A stretch of 64,000 bases of DNA from Elusimicrobiota bacterium. GTDB taxonomy: Bacteria > Elusimicrobiota > Elusimicrobia > UBA1565 > UBA9628. This document shows positions 57,508 through 64,000 of the stretch, piece by piece. The stretch is from contig DMMY01000007.1 of the NCBI GenBank assembly GCA_003452935.1, positions 1-64,000 on the forward strand, read 5' to 3'. Numbering within the stretch: position 1 is the stretch's first letter; every line of letters starts with the position of its first letter. The notes under the pieces are model-generated. The model was not told the origin of the DNA. It was given only the letters and a program-made list of their open reading frames with translations, and searched no databases. A program made the position numbers and the translations under genes.

Positions 57508-58436
57508 TCGGTCCTCCTATCGAAAGCGAATGCAGACTTGCCCGCGGCCTTGGCGTATTTCTTAGTCTCCGCGCCCAGGCCGCTGACCTGGCCTATGGAG
57601 GTCAGGGGCCTGTGGGCGTTGGTCACCCCGCCGATCGCGATGCCCACCAGCGGGAAGAACTTCAGCTTGCCCTGCCGGTCCGCCAACTCCACGCCCCCGC
57701 GGGCCAGATCCTCGGCGTCATAGTGATCGGGCACCATGGCGTCGAAAGTTTCTATCACGCGGCGGCAATAGTCCTCGGCGCGGTCGGGCACGCTGACCAC
57801 GATAAAATCGTCCCCGCCCACATGGCCCACGAAATCCTCGCCGTTGGCCGCGTCAAGAAGGATGCGGGCGGTCTCCTGGATGAGTTTGTCGCCCCGCAAA
57901 AACCCATAGCGGTCGTTGAAGGCCTTGAAATTATTCAGGTCCGCGTAGAGAACCGCGAACTCGACCTCGGCGCGGATGCGCGCGGAGATCTCCTGCTCTA
58001 TGGAATTGTTGCCGGGCAGACGGGTGAGGGGATTGGCCTCCAGAGCCACAGAGACGCGCTTGAGGGCCCCCCGCACGCGGGCCATGACCTCCGGGATATT
58101 GAAGGGCTTGGTGAGGTAATCGTCGGCGCCCAGATCGATGCCGCGGACCTTATGATCGGTTTGGTTGAGGGAGGTCAGCAGCAGAACCGGCAAATGCCGC
58201 AGCAGGGTGTGCCCCTTGATCAAGCGGACCACCTCCCAGCCGTTCATGACCGGCATCTCGATATCCAAAAGCACCAGATCCGGGGCCGCGCTCAGGATCA
58301 AATCCAGGCCCTGGCGGCCGTTGACCGCGATGTCGACGTGAAAGCCCTCTCCCTCGAGCACGTCCTGAAGCAGGGCCCGGACCTCGGGGTCGTCGTCTAC
58401 GATCAGAATGCGCCGGCCGTGGGAATCCTTGGTCAT
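57504..58436 (-). CDS. Response regulator with GGDEF-type output domain (GGDDF variant)
   Basis: A 310-residue protein: receiver domain (about 8-125) with VDDD (D14, D15), phosphoacceptor LLDIEMP (D58), T88 and K110 (LTKPF), then a GGDEF-like domain (about 135-300) whose signature reads GGDDF (207-211), with the third acidic position Asp instead of Glu. It may be a weak diguanylate cyclase or a c-di-GMP/GTP-binding output. The start MTKDSHGRR at 58436 matches receiver proteins; an ATG at 58493 is also possible since TATGAT lies five bases before it. Confidence 0.88.
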   Translation of the reverse strand: MTKDSHGRRILIVDDDPEVRALLQDVLEGEGFHVDIAVNGRQGLDLILSAAPDLVLLDIEMPVMNGWEVVRLIKGHTLLRHLPVLLLTSLNQTDHKVRGIDLGADDYLTKPFNIPEVMARVRGALKRVSVALEANPLTRLPGNNSIEQEISARIRAEVEFAVLYADLNNFKAFNDRYGFLRGDKLIQETARILLDAANGEDFVGHVGGDDFIVVSVPDRAEDYCRRVIETFDAMVPDHYDAEDLARGGVELADRQGKLKFFPLVGIAIGGVTNAHRPLTSIGQVSGLGAETKKYAKAAGKSAFAFDRRTD

Positions 58437-58535
58437 GATCCGAACCGCGCCCTTCGAGGAGCCGAGCCGTCTTGCCCCTGGCCCGCGCGGCATAGGCAAT
58501 CATAGCACAGCCGGGGGGGAATCGAAACAGGCAGT

Positions 58536-59693
58536 CTAGGATTGTTCTTCAACGCGGGCGACCGCCTCTTGAAGGGTGTCGAGATCGGGATGACGCAGGT
58601 AATAGGCGTAATCGCCCATCGCCACCCGGAAGAGCTTGGGCAAAGGCATGTGCGTTACGAGCAGCGGCGCGACGTCGCGCAGGACCTCTTCATGCGAACG
58701 CCGGTAGCGCAGGGCCTGGCGCCGGGCCACATGCGCCACGTTGTACTTGCGTTCGTAGTCGAAATGGCTGTCCCCGCAGACCAGCAGGTCCGCCCAGGCG
58801 CGATAGAGGTCTATGTCGCAGGACCAATTCATCATGTCCAGGGAATAGCCGCCCGGAGGCCGGACATTGACTTCCAGGGCCGCGCACTCCCCGTCTTGGC
58901 CCACGATGAACTCCACGTGAAAGAAACGCTCCAGGATCCGGAAGGCATGCACGACCTTGCGCCCCGCCTCTTCGATGCGGGCCGGTATTTCCCGGCGATA
59001 ATAATAATGCACCGGCCGCTGCTCGGTCACGATCTCCATGATCCCGGAACTCACCTGGTGCGACGCGAAAAAAACGATGCCGCCCTCGCGGTCGGTAAGG
59101 CCGTCGAAGGAGACCAAGGTTCCCGAGACGAAGGCCTCGACGAAGTAGTCCTTGGGCAGATAGGCCAGGACCCCGGCCAACTGCTCCTCGTGGTCCACGC
59201 GGAAGACCCTTTCCGCGCCGACGCCGATGTCCGGCTTGAAGACGATGGGAAAACCGTGGAGCTTGACGAAGGCGCGCACCTGCTCGGCCGAGGTCACGAC
59301 CTCCCCGGCTGGCGCGCGCACCCCGGCCTGCCTGAAGATCTCCTTCATCCCGGACTTGCGGCGGTTGAAAGCCAAATCCGCGGGCTTCTGGCCGAAGGCG
59401 CCGAAATCATGGCGCAGCTGGGCCTCCAGGCCCAGCCAATGCTCGTTATGGGAATCGATCCGCTCGATCTTGCCGTGCTTGTAGGTCAGAAGGCCGGCGG
59501 TGCGCAGCAGCCCGTCGTAATGGCACATGTTATGGACATGAACGTACTCGCCCAACGCGGCCTGCAACGGCGCGCTCAGGCCGTCATACGGCGCGTCGCC
59601 GATGCCCAGGACATTCGCCCCGGCTTCCTTGAGCGCCGTGCTGAAGCGCTGAAAATTGGGCGGAAAATGCGGGGAGAGCAGCAAGACATTCAT
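58536..59693 (-). CDS. ATP-grasp carboxylate-amine ligase-like protein
   Basis: A 385-residue ATP-grasp protein: N-terminal VLLLSPHFPPNFQRF, a central ATP-grasp fold with GFPIVFKPDIGVGAERVFRV, PKDYFVEAFVSG, and FFHVEFIVGQ...CAALEVNVRPPGG (Mg/ATP ligands E and N). Such enzymes ligate a carboxylate to an amine or thiol; substrate unknown. It follows the esterase gene in the same operon; I recall similar esterase/ATP-grasp pairs elsewhere but could not check this. AAGGAAGG precedes the ATG. Confidence 0.83.
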   Translation of the reverse strand: MNVLLLSPHFPPNFQRFSTALKEAGANVLGIGDAPYDGLSAPLQAALGEYVHVHNMCHYDGLLRTAGLLTYKHGKIERIDSHNEHWLGLEAQLRHDFGAFGQKPADLAFNRRKSGMKEIFRQAGVRAPAGEVVTSAEQVRAFVKLHGFPIVFKPDIGVGAERVFRVDHEEQLAGVLAYLPKDYFVEAFVSGTLVSFDGLTDREGGIVFFASHQVSSGIMEIVTEQRPVHYYYRREIPARIEEAGRKVVHAFRILERFFHVEFIVGQDGECAALEVNVRPPGGYSLDMMNWSCDIDLYRAWADLLVCGDSHFDYERKYNVAHVARRQALRYRRSHEEVLRDVAPLLVTHMPLPKLFRVAMGDYAYYLRHPDLDTLQEAVARVEEQS

Positions 59694-59735
59694 GCCGGGC
59701 CTTCCTTGCGCTGACGACGTTCTCCCGCGGACATC

Positions 59736-60401
59736 CTAAGAAAGCACATGCCCCAAGAAGTAAGGCAGCTGCTTGCGCCACCAGGGCCAGTCATGATTGA
59801 CGTCCGGGCCCCAGAGGTCTAGCCAGTGAGAGATGCCCTGGCAGCGGAGGATGGAGCTCAAGCGCCGGCTCTCATCGAGGCAGACATGCTCCCAAGCCCC
59901 CTGGCCCACGCAGATGACGATGCGGCTGCGGCGGTACTGATCGAGAAACCACGCGTCGCGCAGCCCGGGCAAATACATAAGCGGGTCGTTGAAATACACG
60001 CTGTCGTCGAAAGCGTCGCCCAAGGGGCCGTAATGGCGCAGGCTGTAGATGCCGCTTAAAGCGATGACCGTATCGCACGCGTCCGGATGCCTAAAGAAAA
60101 AATTGGCGGCGTGAAAAGCGCCGCCGCTGCAGCCCGTCACGATCATGTCGCGCGGCCCCGTGCGCCCCGAAAGCTCGCGCACGAAAGGGAGCACCTCGTG
60201 AACCAGGCATGAGTCCCAGGCCTCATGACGTCGGCCGCGGTCGGCTATGGAAACGCCCCCATTGAGCCAGCTTTCCCCGTCGCGTCCGTCCACGGCGAAC
60301 AGGCGGATCTTTCCCTCGGCCAGGAAGGATGAGCAGGCCTCCACCATGCCGAAGTTCTCGAAGTCGAAAAAGCGCCCCCCCACCGAAGGAAAGACCAGCA
60401 C
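59736..60401 (-). CDS. Putative esterase (alpha/beta hydrolase, EstA/enterochelin-esterase-like)
   Basis: 221 residues from the first canonical start (GTG, 60401). It has the nucleophile elbow TGCSGGAFHA, the family motif FPSVGGRFFDFENFGM, and the catalytic His in GPDVNHDWPWW. The family N-terminal strands (YHKWYSPRLGQDF, EVKVYGHAGKP) are encoded in frame upstream to about 60485, but no ATG, GTG or TTG is there. AAAGGA (60495-60490) is followed four and seven bases later by ATC codons (60485, 60482). The real start may therefore be non-canonical or the sequence contains an error. Upstream partner of the ATP-grasp gene. Confidence 0.78.
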   Translation of the reverse strand: MLVFPSVGGRFFDFENFGMVEACSSFLAEGKIRLFAVDGRDGESWLNGGVSIADRGRRHEAWDSCLVHEVLPFVRELSGRTGPRDMIVTGCSGGAFHAANFFFRHPDACDTVIALSGIYSLRHYGPLGDAFDDSVYFNDPLMYLPGLRDAWFLDQYRRSRIVICVGQGAWEHVCLDESRRLSSILRCQGISHWLDLWGPDVNHDWPWWRKQLPYFLGHVLS

Positions 60402-60689
60402 GGGTTTGCCGGCGTGCCCATAGACCTTGACCTCGAAATCCTGTCCCAGGCGCGGACTGTACCACTTGTGATAAGCGCTGATGATAGTATCCTTTGCGGC
60501 TAGGTATATTTTACAGTAATCCGAGACTCCCGGGCCAGTCCGCGGCTCTCCGGGCCGGGCAAATATGCTAAAAAGTGTAAGTCTCTCGGCAGGCCTGTAG
60601 GGAGGTCGGCATTCTCAATGGAACCCAAAAAATACGTCAGCGGCAAGCACCAGTACACCAAATGGGGGAAAGTCACGGAGGTCAGAACG

Positions 60690-60992
60690 ATGTCTGAGAC
60701 CAAGACGCCGCAGGAGCCGTCAACCCAGCTGCAGGTCGACATGGACGACGCCACCGCCCAGGGCGTTTACGCCAACCTGGCCGGCGTGATGCACAGCGAG
60801 ACCGAGTTCATCCTGGATTTCCTCTTTCTCCAGCCCAACGCGCCCAAGGCCAAGCTCCGCTCCCGGATCATATCGAGCCCGGTGCATACCAAGAGACTGC
60901 TGGCGGCCCTGGCGGACAACGTGCGCAAGTATGAGGCACGCTTCGGCCCCATCGAGGCGGCCTTGCCGCCCCAGCCGGAGTCCCAGGCCTAG
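60690..60992 (+). CDS. DUF3467 small protein
   Basis: A 100-residue cytosolic protein of the DUF3467 family: an acidic start, then GVYANLAGVMHSETEFILDFLF and ISSPVHTKRLLAALADNVRKYEARFG, the conserved family pattern (NxxxVxHSxxEFxLDF and the HTK helix). Role unknown. GGAGG (60676-60680) precedes the ATG at 60690; an in-frame ATG at 60618 has its own G-rich site and cannot be fully excluded. Monocistronic, convergent with bfr. Confidence 0.82.
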   Translation: MSETKTPQEPSTQLQVDMDDATAQGVYANLAGVMHSETEFILDFLFLQPNAPKAKLRSRIISSPVHTKRLLAALADNVRKYEARFGPIEAALPPQPESQA

Positions 60993-61024
60993 CGCCGCGA
61001 GAATAAGCGGACAGGGAGCTCTGC

Positions 61025-61495
61025 TTAACCTTTGATCTGCTCGCTCAAGAAGTTCTGCAGGCCCATCTGGCCGATCTGATCGATGCGCTCCTCGATGTCG
61101 TCGACGTGGCGGTCCTCGTCTTTGAGGATGCTCTCCAGCATTTCCCGCGTCGCGTTGTCGCTGACCGCCACGGCCAGAGCCACGGCCGCGTTGTAGGACT
61201 TGATGGCGCCCATCTCCAGGGCCAGATCGTTGGCCAGCTGCTTGGGAACCTGGTCGCCGATCTTAATCGTGCGCAGGTCGCTCACGATCGGGTGGCCCTC
61301 CAGAAAGATGATGCGGCTGATGAGCTTCTCGGCGTGCTTCATTTCCTCGATGGCGCGCTTCTGAAAATGTTCATGCAGCTTGTCATAGCCCCAGTTATCG
61401 CACACCTCGGCGTGGACCATGTACTGGTTGATGGCGGTCAGTTCGTCGGCTAGAAGCGAATTAAGCGTGTCCAGCAGTTTTTCATTGCCCTTCAT
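61025..61495 (-). CDS. bfr: Bacterioferritin
   Basis: A 156-residue four-helix-bundle iron storage protein. Ferroxidase ligands are at E18 (LADELTAINQY), E51 and H54 (EEMKHAEK), E94, E127 and H130 (KDEDRH). The heme-ligand Met is conserved at M52, so this is a heme-type Bfr rather than plain ferritin. Own promoter at 61546-61574. It stores iron and detoxifies peroxide, consistent with an oxygen-sensitive lifestyle. Confidence 0.96.
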   Translation of the reverse strand: MKGNEKLLDTLNSLLADELTAINQYMVHAEVCDNWGYDKLHEHFQKRAIEEMKHAEKLISRIIFLEGHPIVSDLRTIKIGDQVPKQLANDLALEMGAIKSYNAAVALAVAVSDNATREMLESILKDEDRHVDDIEERIDQIGQMGLQNFLSEQIKG

Positions 61496-61545
61496 AAAAC
61501 CCCCTCGCGCGCCGTGTCCGAGCGCGGACCGCGCGCATTATGGAA

Positions 61546-61574
61546 ATTCTACCCAGCGGGCAAGCCCTGGTCAA
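61546..61574 (-). promoter_or_regulatory. Promoter of bfr
   Basis: Leftward: TTGACC (61574-61569), 17-bp spacer, TAGAAT (61551-61546). Predicted start near 61539, leader about 44 nt with GAGGGGG before the ATG. Confidence 0.68.
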
Positions 61575-61592
61575 TGGAAAAAACGGCCGCGC

Positions 61593-63203
61593 CTACTTCT
61601 TCTTGAACAGGCCCTTGAAGAGGTCGAGGGCGGGCTCGGCGATCTTCTTGACCGGATCGACCATGTCCTTGGTCAGCCGCGGCCTGATCTTAGGCTCCTC
61701 GAAGGTGCCGCCCACGTCCACGCCGATGGGCGCGATCTTGGCCACGGCGATGGTCATCTGCAAATTGAGCTTTTGCCCGGGCAAGTCGATGGAGCCCCCG
61801 GTCGCCACGTTAGCCGCCAAGCTCTTCATGTGGAAGTCCCGGATGGTCATGACGCCTCGCTCGAAGACGTAATCGCCGACGATCTCGGAAAACGCGATAC
61901 GATCGAAGGAGGGCAGTATCTTGAGGACGCCGCCCAAGGACCCCAGCCGCTTGAGCACGCTTAGGGGAATGAGCAGGGCCTGGACCAGCTTGGACTGGCC
62001 TGCGGCCTTTTCCTCGGCCTCGAAGCTGCCGTCGAACGCCTTGAGCTTGGCCCAGCCCGAAAGGCCTCGCAAATCCGGCGTAATGCCCTTGAGGTCCCAG
62101 GTCAAGCCCAAATCCTTGGCCCGCAGCGTGCGGTAAAGCATCTTGCCGATGGCGACCTTCCCGCTGGTCTTCACGGGCGGGCCGGACTGGCCCGGCCGCG
62201 TTGCCGCAGGCTTAGCCGCAAGCTTGGCCGACGACTTGCCCTGGGCCGGCGCCGCTGGTCCGGCCGCGGCCGCCACCGCCAGGAGTTGGCCGGCGTCCAA
62301 AGCGCTGAGCTCCACGTCGAGACGCGCGTCCGGCGCCCGGCTGTAATCCAAGACGCTGGCCTTGATGACCAGGGAGCCGTCGCCAAACCGGCCCTTGAGC
62401 TCCGGGATATCGATGCGCTCCGGCGTCACCTGGACCTTTCCGGCCAGGCTCAAGCCCAACCCGGAGACGTCCGCGGACAGCTTCCTGATGTCGGCGAAAA
62501 TCCTGCCGTTGGACAAACCCGAGAGATCGACGCGGCCATCCAACTCCGCCCTCGCGCCTAAGGATCCAGGGGCCAGCTGCTGGGCTTTGAACCCGGCCTC
62601 CACGCCGAATGGTTGGCTGAGGCTCAAGCCCGTGAGCACGGCCTTGATGTCGCTCAGGCGCCATTGCGCGCCGGAATCCTTATAGCTGATAAGGCCTTTG
62701 TTGAGCGAAACATGGCCGGCCCGCAGCTCGAAAGGAAACGTCGCGCCAGGCTCGGCTGCGCCGGGCCGAGGCGCGGAAACAGCCGGGGCGGTGGACGCGG
62801 CCACCAAGTCCGAAAAATTGAAAACGCCGGGCTTGATTTGGGTCACCGCGACGCTCGGACCGGATAGCGATATCTCGTCAATGACCACTTTCTTGCGCAA
62901 GATGGGCAGCCACTGGATGCGAAACCGAAAGGACTCGATCGCGGCGAAGGTCCCGGCCTTGAAATCCGGCTTCTCCGAAACCTCCAAGCCCTCCAGAACC
63001 AGGCCCTTGATGGGTCCCAAAGCCACGGACTTGAGCCGAACCTCGCGATGGAGCTGCTTGCCGGCCGCCTCCACCACGAGTTGGCGCACCTTTTGCGGGG
63101 GCAGATAGATCTTGAAGGCGATGGTCAAAACCAGGATCCCGGCCAAGGGAATGAGCGCCGCCGCGGCCAGAATCTTGTAAAAAGTGGGCATTCGATGTTC
63201 CAT
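61593..63203 (-). CDS. AsmA-family protein
   Basis: A 536-residue protein with an N-terminal membrane anchor (about 9-32), then the AsmA N-terminal pattern (LHREVRLKSVALGPIKGLVLEGLEVSEKP, SFRFRIQWLPILRKKVVIDEISLSGPSVAVTQ) and a C-terminal AsmA_2-like region (FDRIAFSEIVGDYVFERGVMTIRDFHMKS, IGVDVGGTFEEPKIRP). The family forms periplasmic beta-grooves implicated in lipid transfer to the outer membrane. The ATG at 63203 lies seven bases after TAGAAT (63216-63211), a leaderless-type spacing. Confidence 0.88.
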   Translation of the reverse strand: MEHRMPTFYKILAAAALIPLAGILVLTIAFKIYLPPQKVRQLVVEAAGKQLHREVRLKSVALGPIKGLVLEGLEVSEKPDFKAGTFAAIESFRFRIQWLPILRKKVVIDEISLSGPSVAVTQIKPGVFNFSDLVAASTAPAVSAPRPGAAEPGATFPFELRAGHVSLNKGLISYKDSGAQWRLSDIKAVLTGLSLSQPFGVEAGFKAQQLAPGSLGARAELDGRVDLSGLSNGRIFADIRKLSADVSGLGLSLAGKVQVTPERIDIPELKGRFGDGSLVIKASVLDYSRAPDARLDVELSALDAGQLLAVAAAAGPAAPAQGKSSAKLAAKPAATRPGQSGPPVKTSGKVAIGKMLYRTLRAKDLGLTWDLKGITPDLRGLSGWAKLKAFDGSFEAEEKAAGQSKLVQALLIPLSVLKRLGSLGGVLKILPSFDRIAFSEIVGDYVFERGVMTIRDFHMKSLAANVATGGSIDLPGQKLNLQMTIAVAKIAPIGVDVGGTFEEPKIRPRLTKDMVDPVKKIAEPALDLFKGLFKKK

Positions 63204-63210
63204 GGACGCG

Positions 63211-63216
63211 ATTCTA
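63211..63216 (-). promoter_or_regulatory. -10 TAGAAT seven bases before the AsmA-like ATG
   Basis: Leftward TAGAAT (63216-63211), then seven bases to the ATG at 63203; no Shine-Dalgarno sequence and only a weak -35. Confidence 0.38.
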
Positions 63217-63228
63217 CCAAATCCCGGG

Positions 63229-64000
63229 CTATATACCGACCAGGATAAGGTCAGGATCCTCGATATGCCGGATCACGTCGTTGAGGAAATGCTGGGCATG
63301 GCCCCCGTCCACCAGGCGATGGTCGAAGGTCAAAGACAACGGCAGGACTTTCTTGACGCGAATGGCCCCCTGCTCGGCCACGGGCTTGTCCGCCATGCGT
63401 CCCACCCCCAGTATGCCGGCCTCCGGGTAGTTGATAATGGGAGTTCCAAAAAGCCCGCCGATGGAGCCGTAGTTGGTGATGGTGAAGCACCCGCCCTTGA
63501 GGTCCTTGACGTCCAGAGTCCGCCGGCGGGACTTTTGCGCCAAGTCCTCGAGCTCCCGAGCCAACTGCAGAATGGACTTCTTGTCCGCGTCCTTGACATT
63601 GGGGACGATGAGCCCGTCTTGCGTGTCCACGGCGACGCCTATGTGGTAATAGGCCCGAAAGACCACCTCGCCCCGTTCGTCATCGAGAGTGGTGTTCATC
63701 TCGGGCACGCGCTTGAGCGCCCCCACCGCCGCCTTGACCAGGAAGGGCAGCAGGCTCAGGCGCACGCCCTCTTTCCGCGCTTGGCCCTTCATCTTCTCGC
63801 GAATGGCCCAAAGTTCCTCGACATCCGCCTCGTCCATGACGGTCACCGGCGCGGTCCTGGCCAGGGACTCGGTCATGGCCTGGGCGATGCGGCGGCGCAC
63901 CCCGCGCAAGGGCACGCGCTCGACCGGCCCGAAACCGTCGGCCCCGGGCTTGGCCTCGCCCGCGCGGCTGCCCTTTTGCGGCGCGCCCAAGGCCGCGGCC
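63229..64000 (-). CDS. 2-oxoacid dehydrogenase E2 (dihydrolipoamide acyltransferase), C-terminal part
   Basis: Partial: the 5' end lies beyond the right window edge. About 257 residues are visible: a Gly/Ala/Pro-rich linker, then the E2 catalytic domain from VPLRGVRRRIAQAMTESLA to the end, with SLLPFLVKAAVGALKRVPEMN, GLIVPNVKDADKKS, FTITNYGSIGG and the active-site LTFDHRLVDGGHA (His and Asp). It transfers acyl groups to CoA in a pyruvate or branched-chain 2-oxoacid dehydrogenase complex; which one cannot be told. Its presence beside NifJ shows a second route for 2-oxoacid oxidation. Confidence 0.93.
   Translation of the reverse strand, partial: AAALGAPQKGSRAGEAKPGADGFGPVERVPLRGVRRRIAQAMTESLARTAPVTVMDEADVEELWAIREKMKGQARKEGVRLSLLPFLVKAAVGALKRVPEMNTTLDDERGEVVFRAYYHIGVAVDTQDGLIVPNVKDADKKSILQLARELEDLAQKSRRRTLDVKDLKGGCFTITNYGSIGGLFGTPIINYPEAGILGVGRMADKPVAEQGAIRVKKVLPLSLTFDHRLVDGGHAQHFLNDVIRHIEDPDLILVGI

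Overview
The window is a compact, high-G+C chromosomal segment of a diderm, probably anaerobic bacterium. The diderm signs are an ExbB-ExbD-TonB set, an AsmA-like protein, two lipoprotein-type or secreted HEAT proteins and a protein ending in a beta-barrel with a C-terminal Phe. The anaerobe signs are a single-chain pyruvate:ferredoxin oxidoreductase and an Rrf2-Hcp-ferredoxin operon. There is no rRNA or other decisive marker. Gene style (many signal-peptide-bearing versions of normally cytosolic enzymes, HEAT proteins) reminds me of Elusimicrobiota, but that is an inference. I saw no CRISPR array, insertion sequence or prophage.

Layout. 1-463: the start of tuf with tRNA-Thr(GGT) and tRNA-Gly(TCC) behind a strong promoter (all minus). 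598-4586: lytic transglycosylase, M20 peptidase, secreted putative glycan-binding protein. 4794-10924: metallophosphoesterase, then a tightly overlapping hom-thrC-thrB-lysC-exonuclease operon. 10921-18385: secreted HEAT protein, M13 peptidase, B12/radical SAM protein, class III cyclase, a conserved secreted protein, a SafE-like exporter. 18782-20853: proC and rnd, with an attenuator-like leader. 20838-25976 (minus): two paralogous HEAT proteins ahead of exbB-exbD-tonB, and a pit/DUF47 phosphate pair. 26179-29334: GAF protein, rlmN, a CNNM-CBS-EIIA fusion. 29394-35990: PC4-like protein, tail-specific protease, a nucleotidase-like/barrel fusion, a PGRP amidase. 36032-38984: the rrf2-hcp-ferredoxin operon. 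38994-44216: thpR, dtd, two tiny membrane ORFs, nifJ with a clear terminator. 44383-47932: a cluster of three exported enzymes with nucleotide or polyphosphate chemistry. 48008-51007: EF-Tu domain-2-like protein, rmuC, a Cas4-like/DUF2779 nuclease. 51026-60992: largely uncharacterised secreted or membrane proteins, a REP/MITE-like repeat, a response regulator-GGDEF protein and an esterase/ATP-grasp pair. 61025-64000: bacterioferritin, AsmA-like protein and the 3' part of a 2-oxoacid dehydrogenase E2 gene.

Two themes stand out. First, at least ten genes have a recognisable -10 hexamer only 6-9 nt before the start codon and mostly no Shine-Dalgarno sequence, suggesting frequent leaderless mRNAs. 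Other genes (tRNA operon, proC, M13, rrf2, bfr) have ordinary promoters with leaders. Second, an exported PPK2-type kinase, an exported nucleotidyltransferase-fold protein and an exported ADGF-like adenosine deaminase sit side by side, and a secreted nucleotidase-like barrel protein lies 10 kb away. Together they suggest nucleotide/polyphosphate processing outside the cytoplasm, which I have not seen described as a system.

Start codons were refined by Shine-Dalgarno, overlap and -10 position, so several differ from the longest open frame. All functional calls are from motif recognition by eye; no database search was run.
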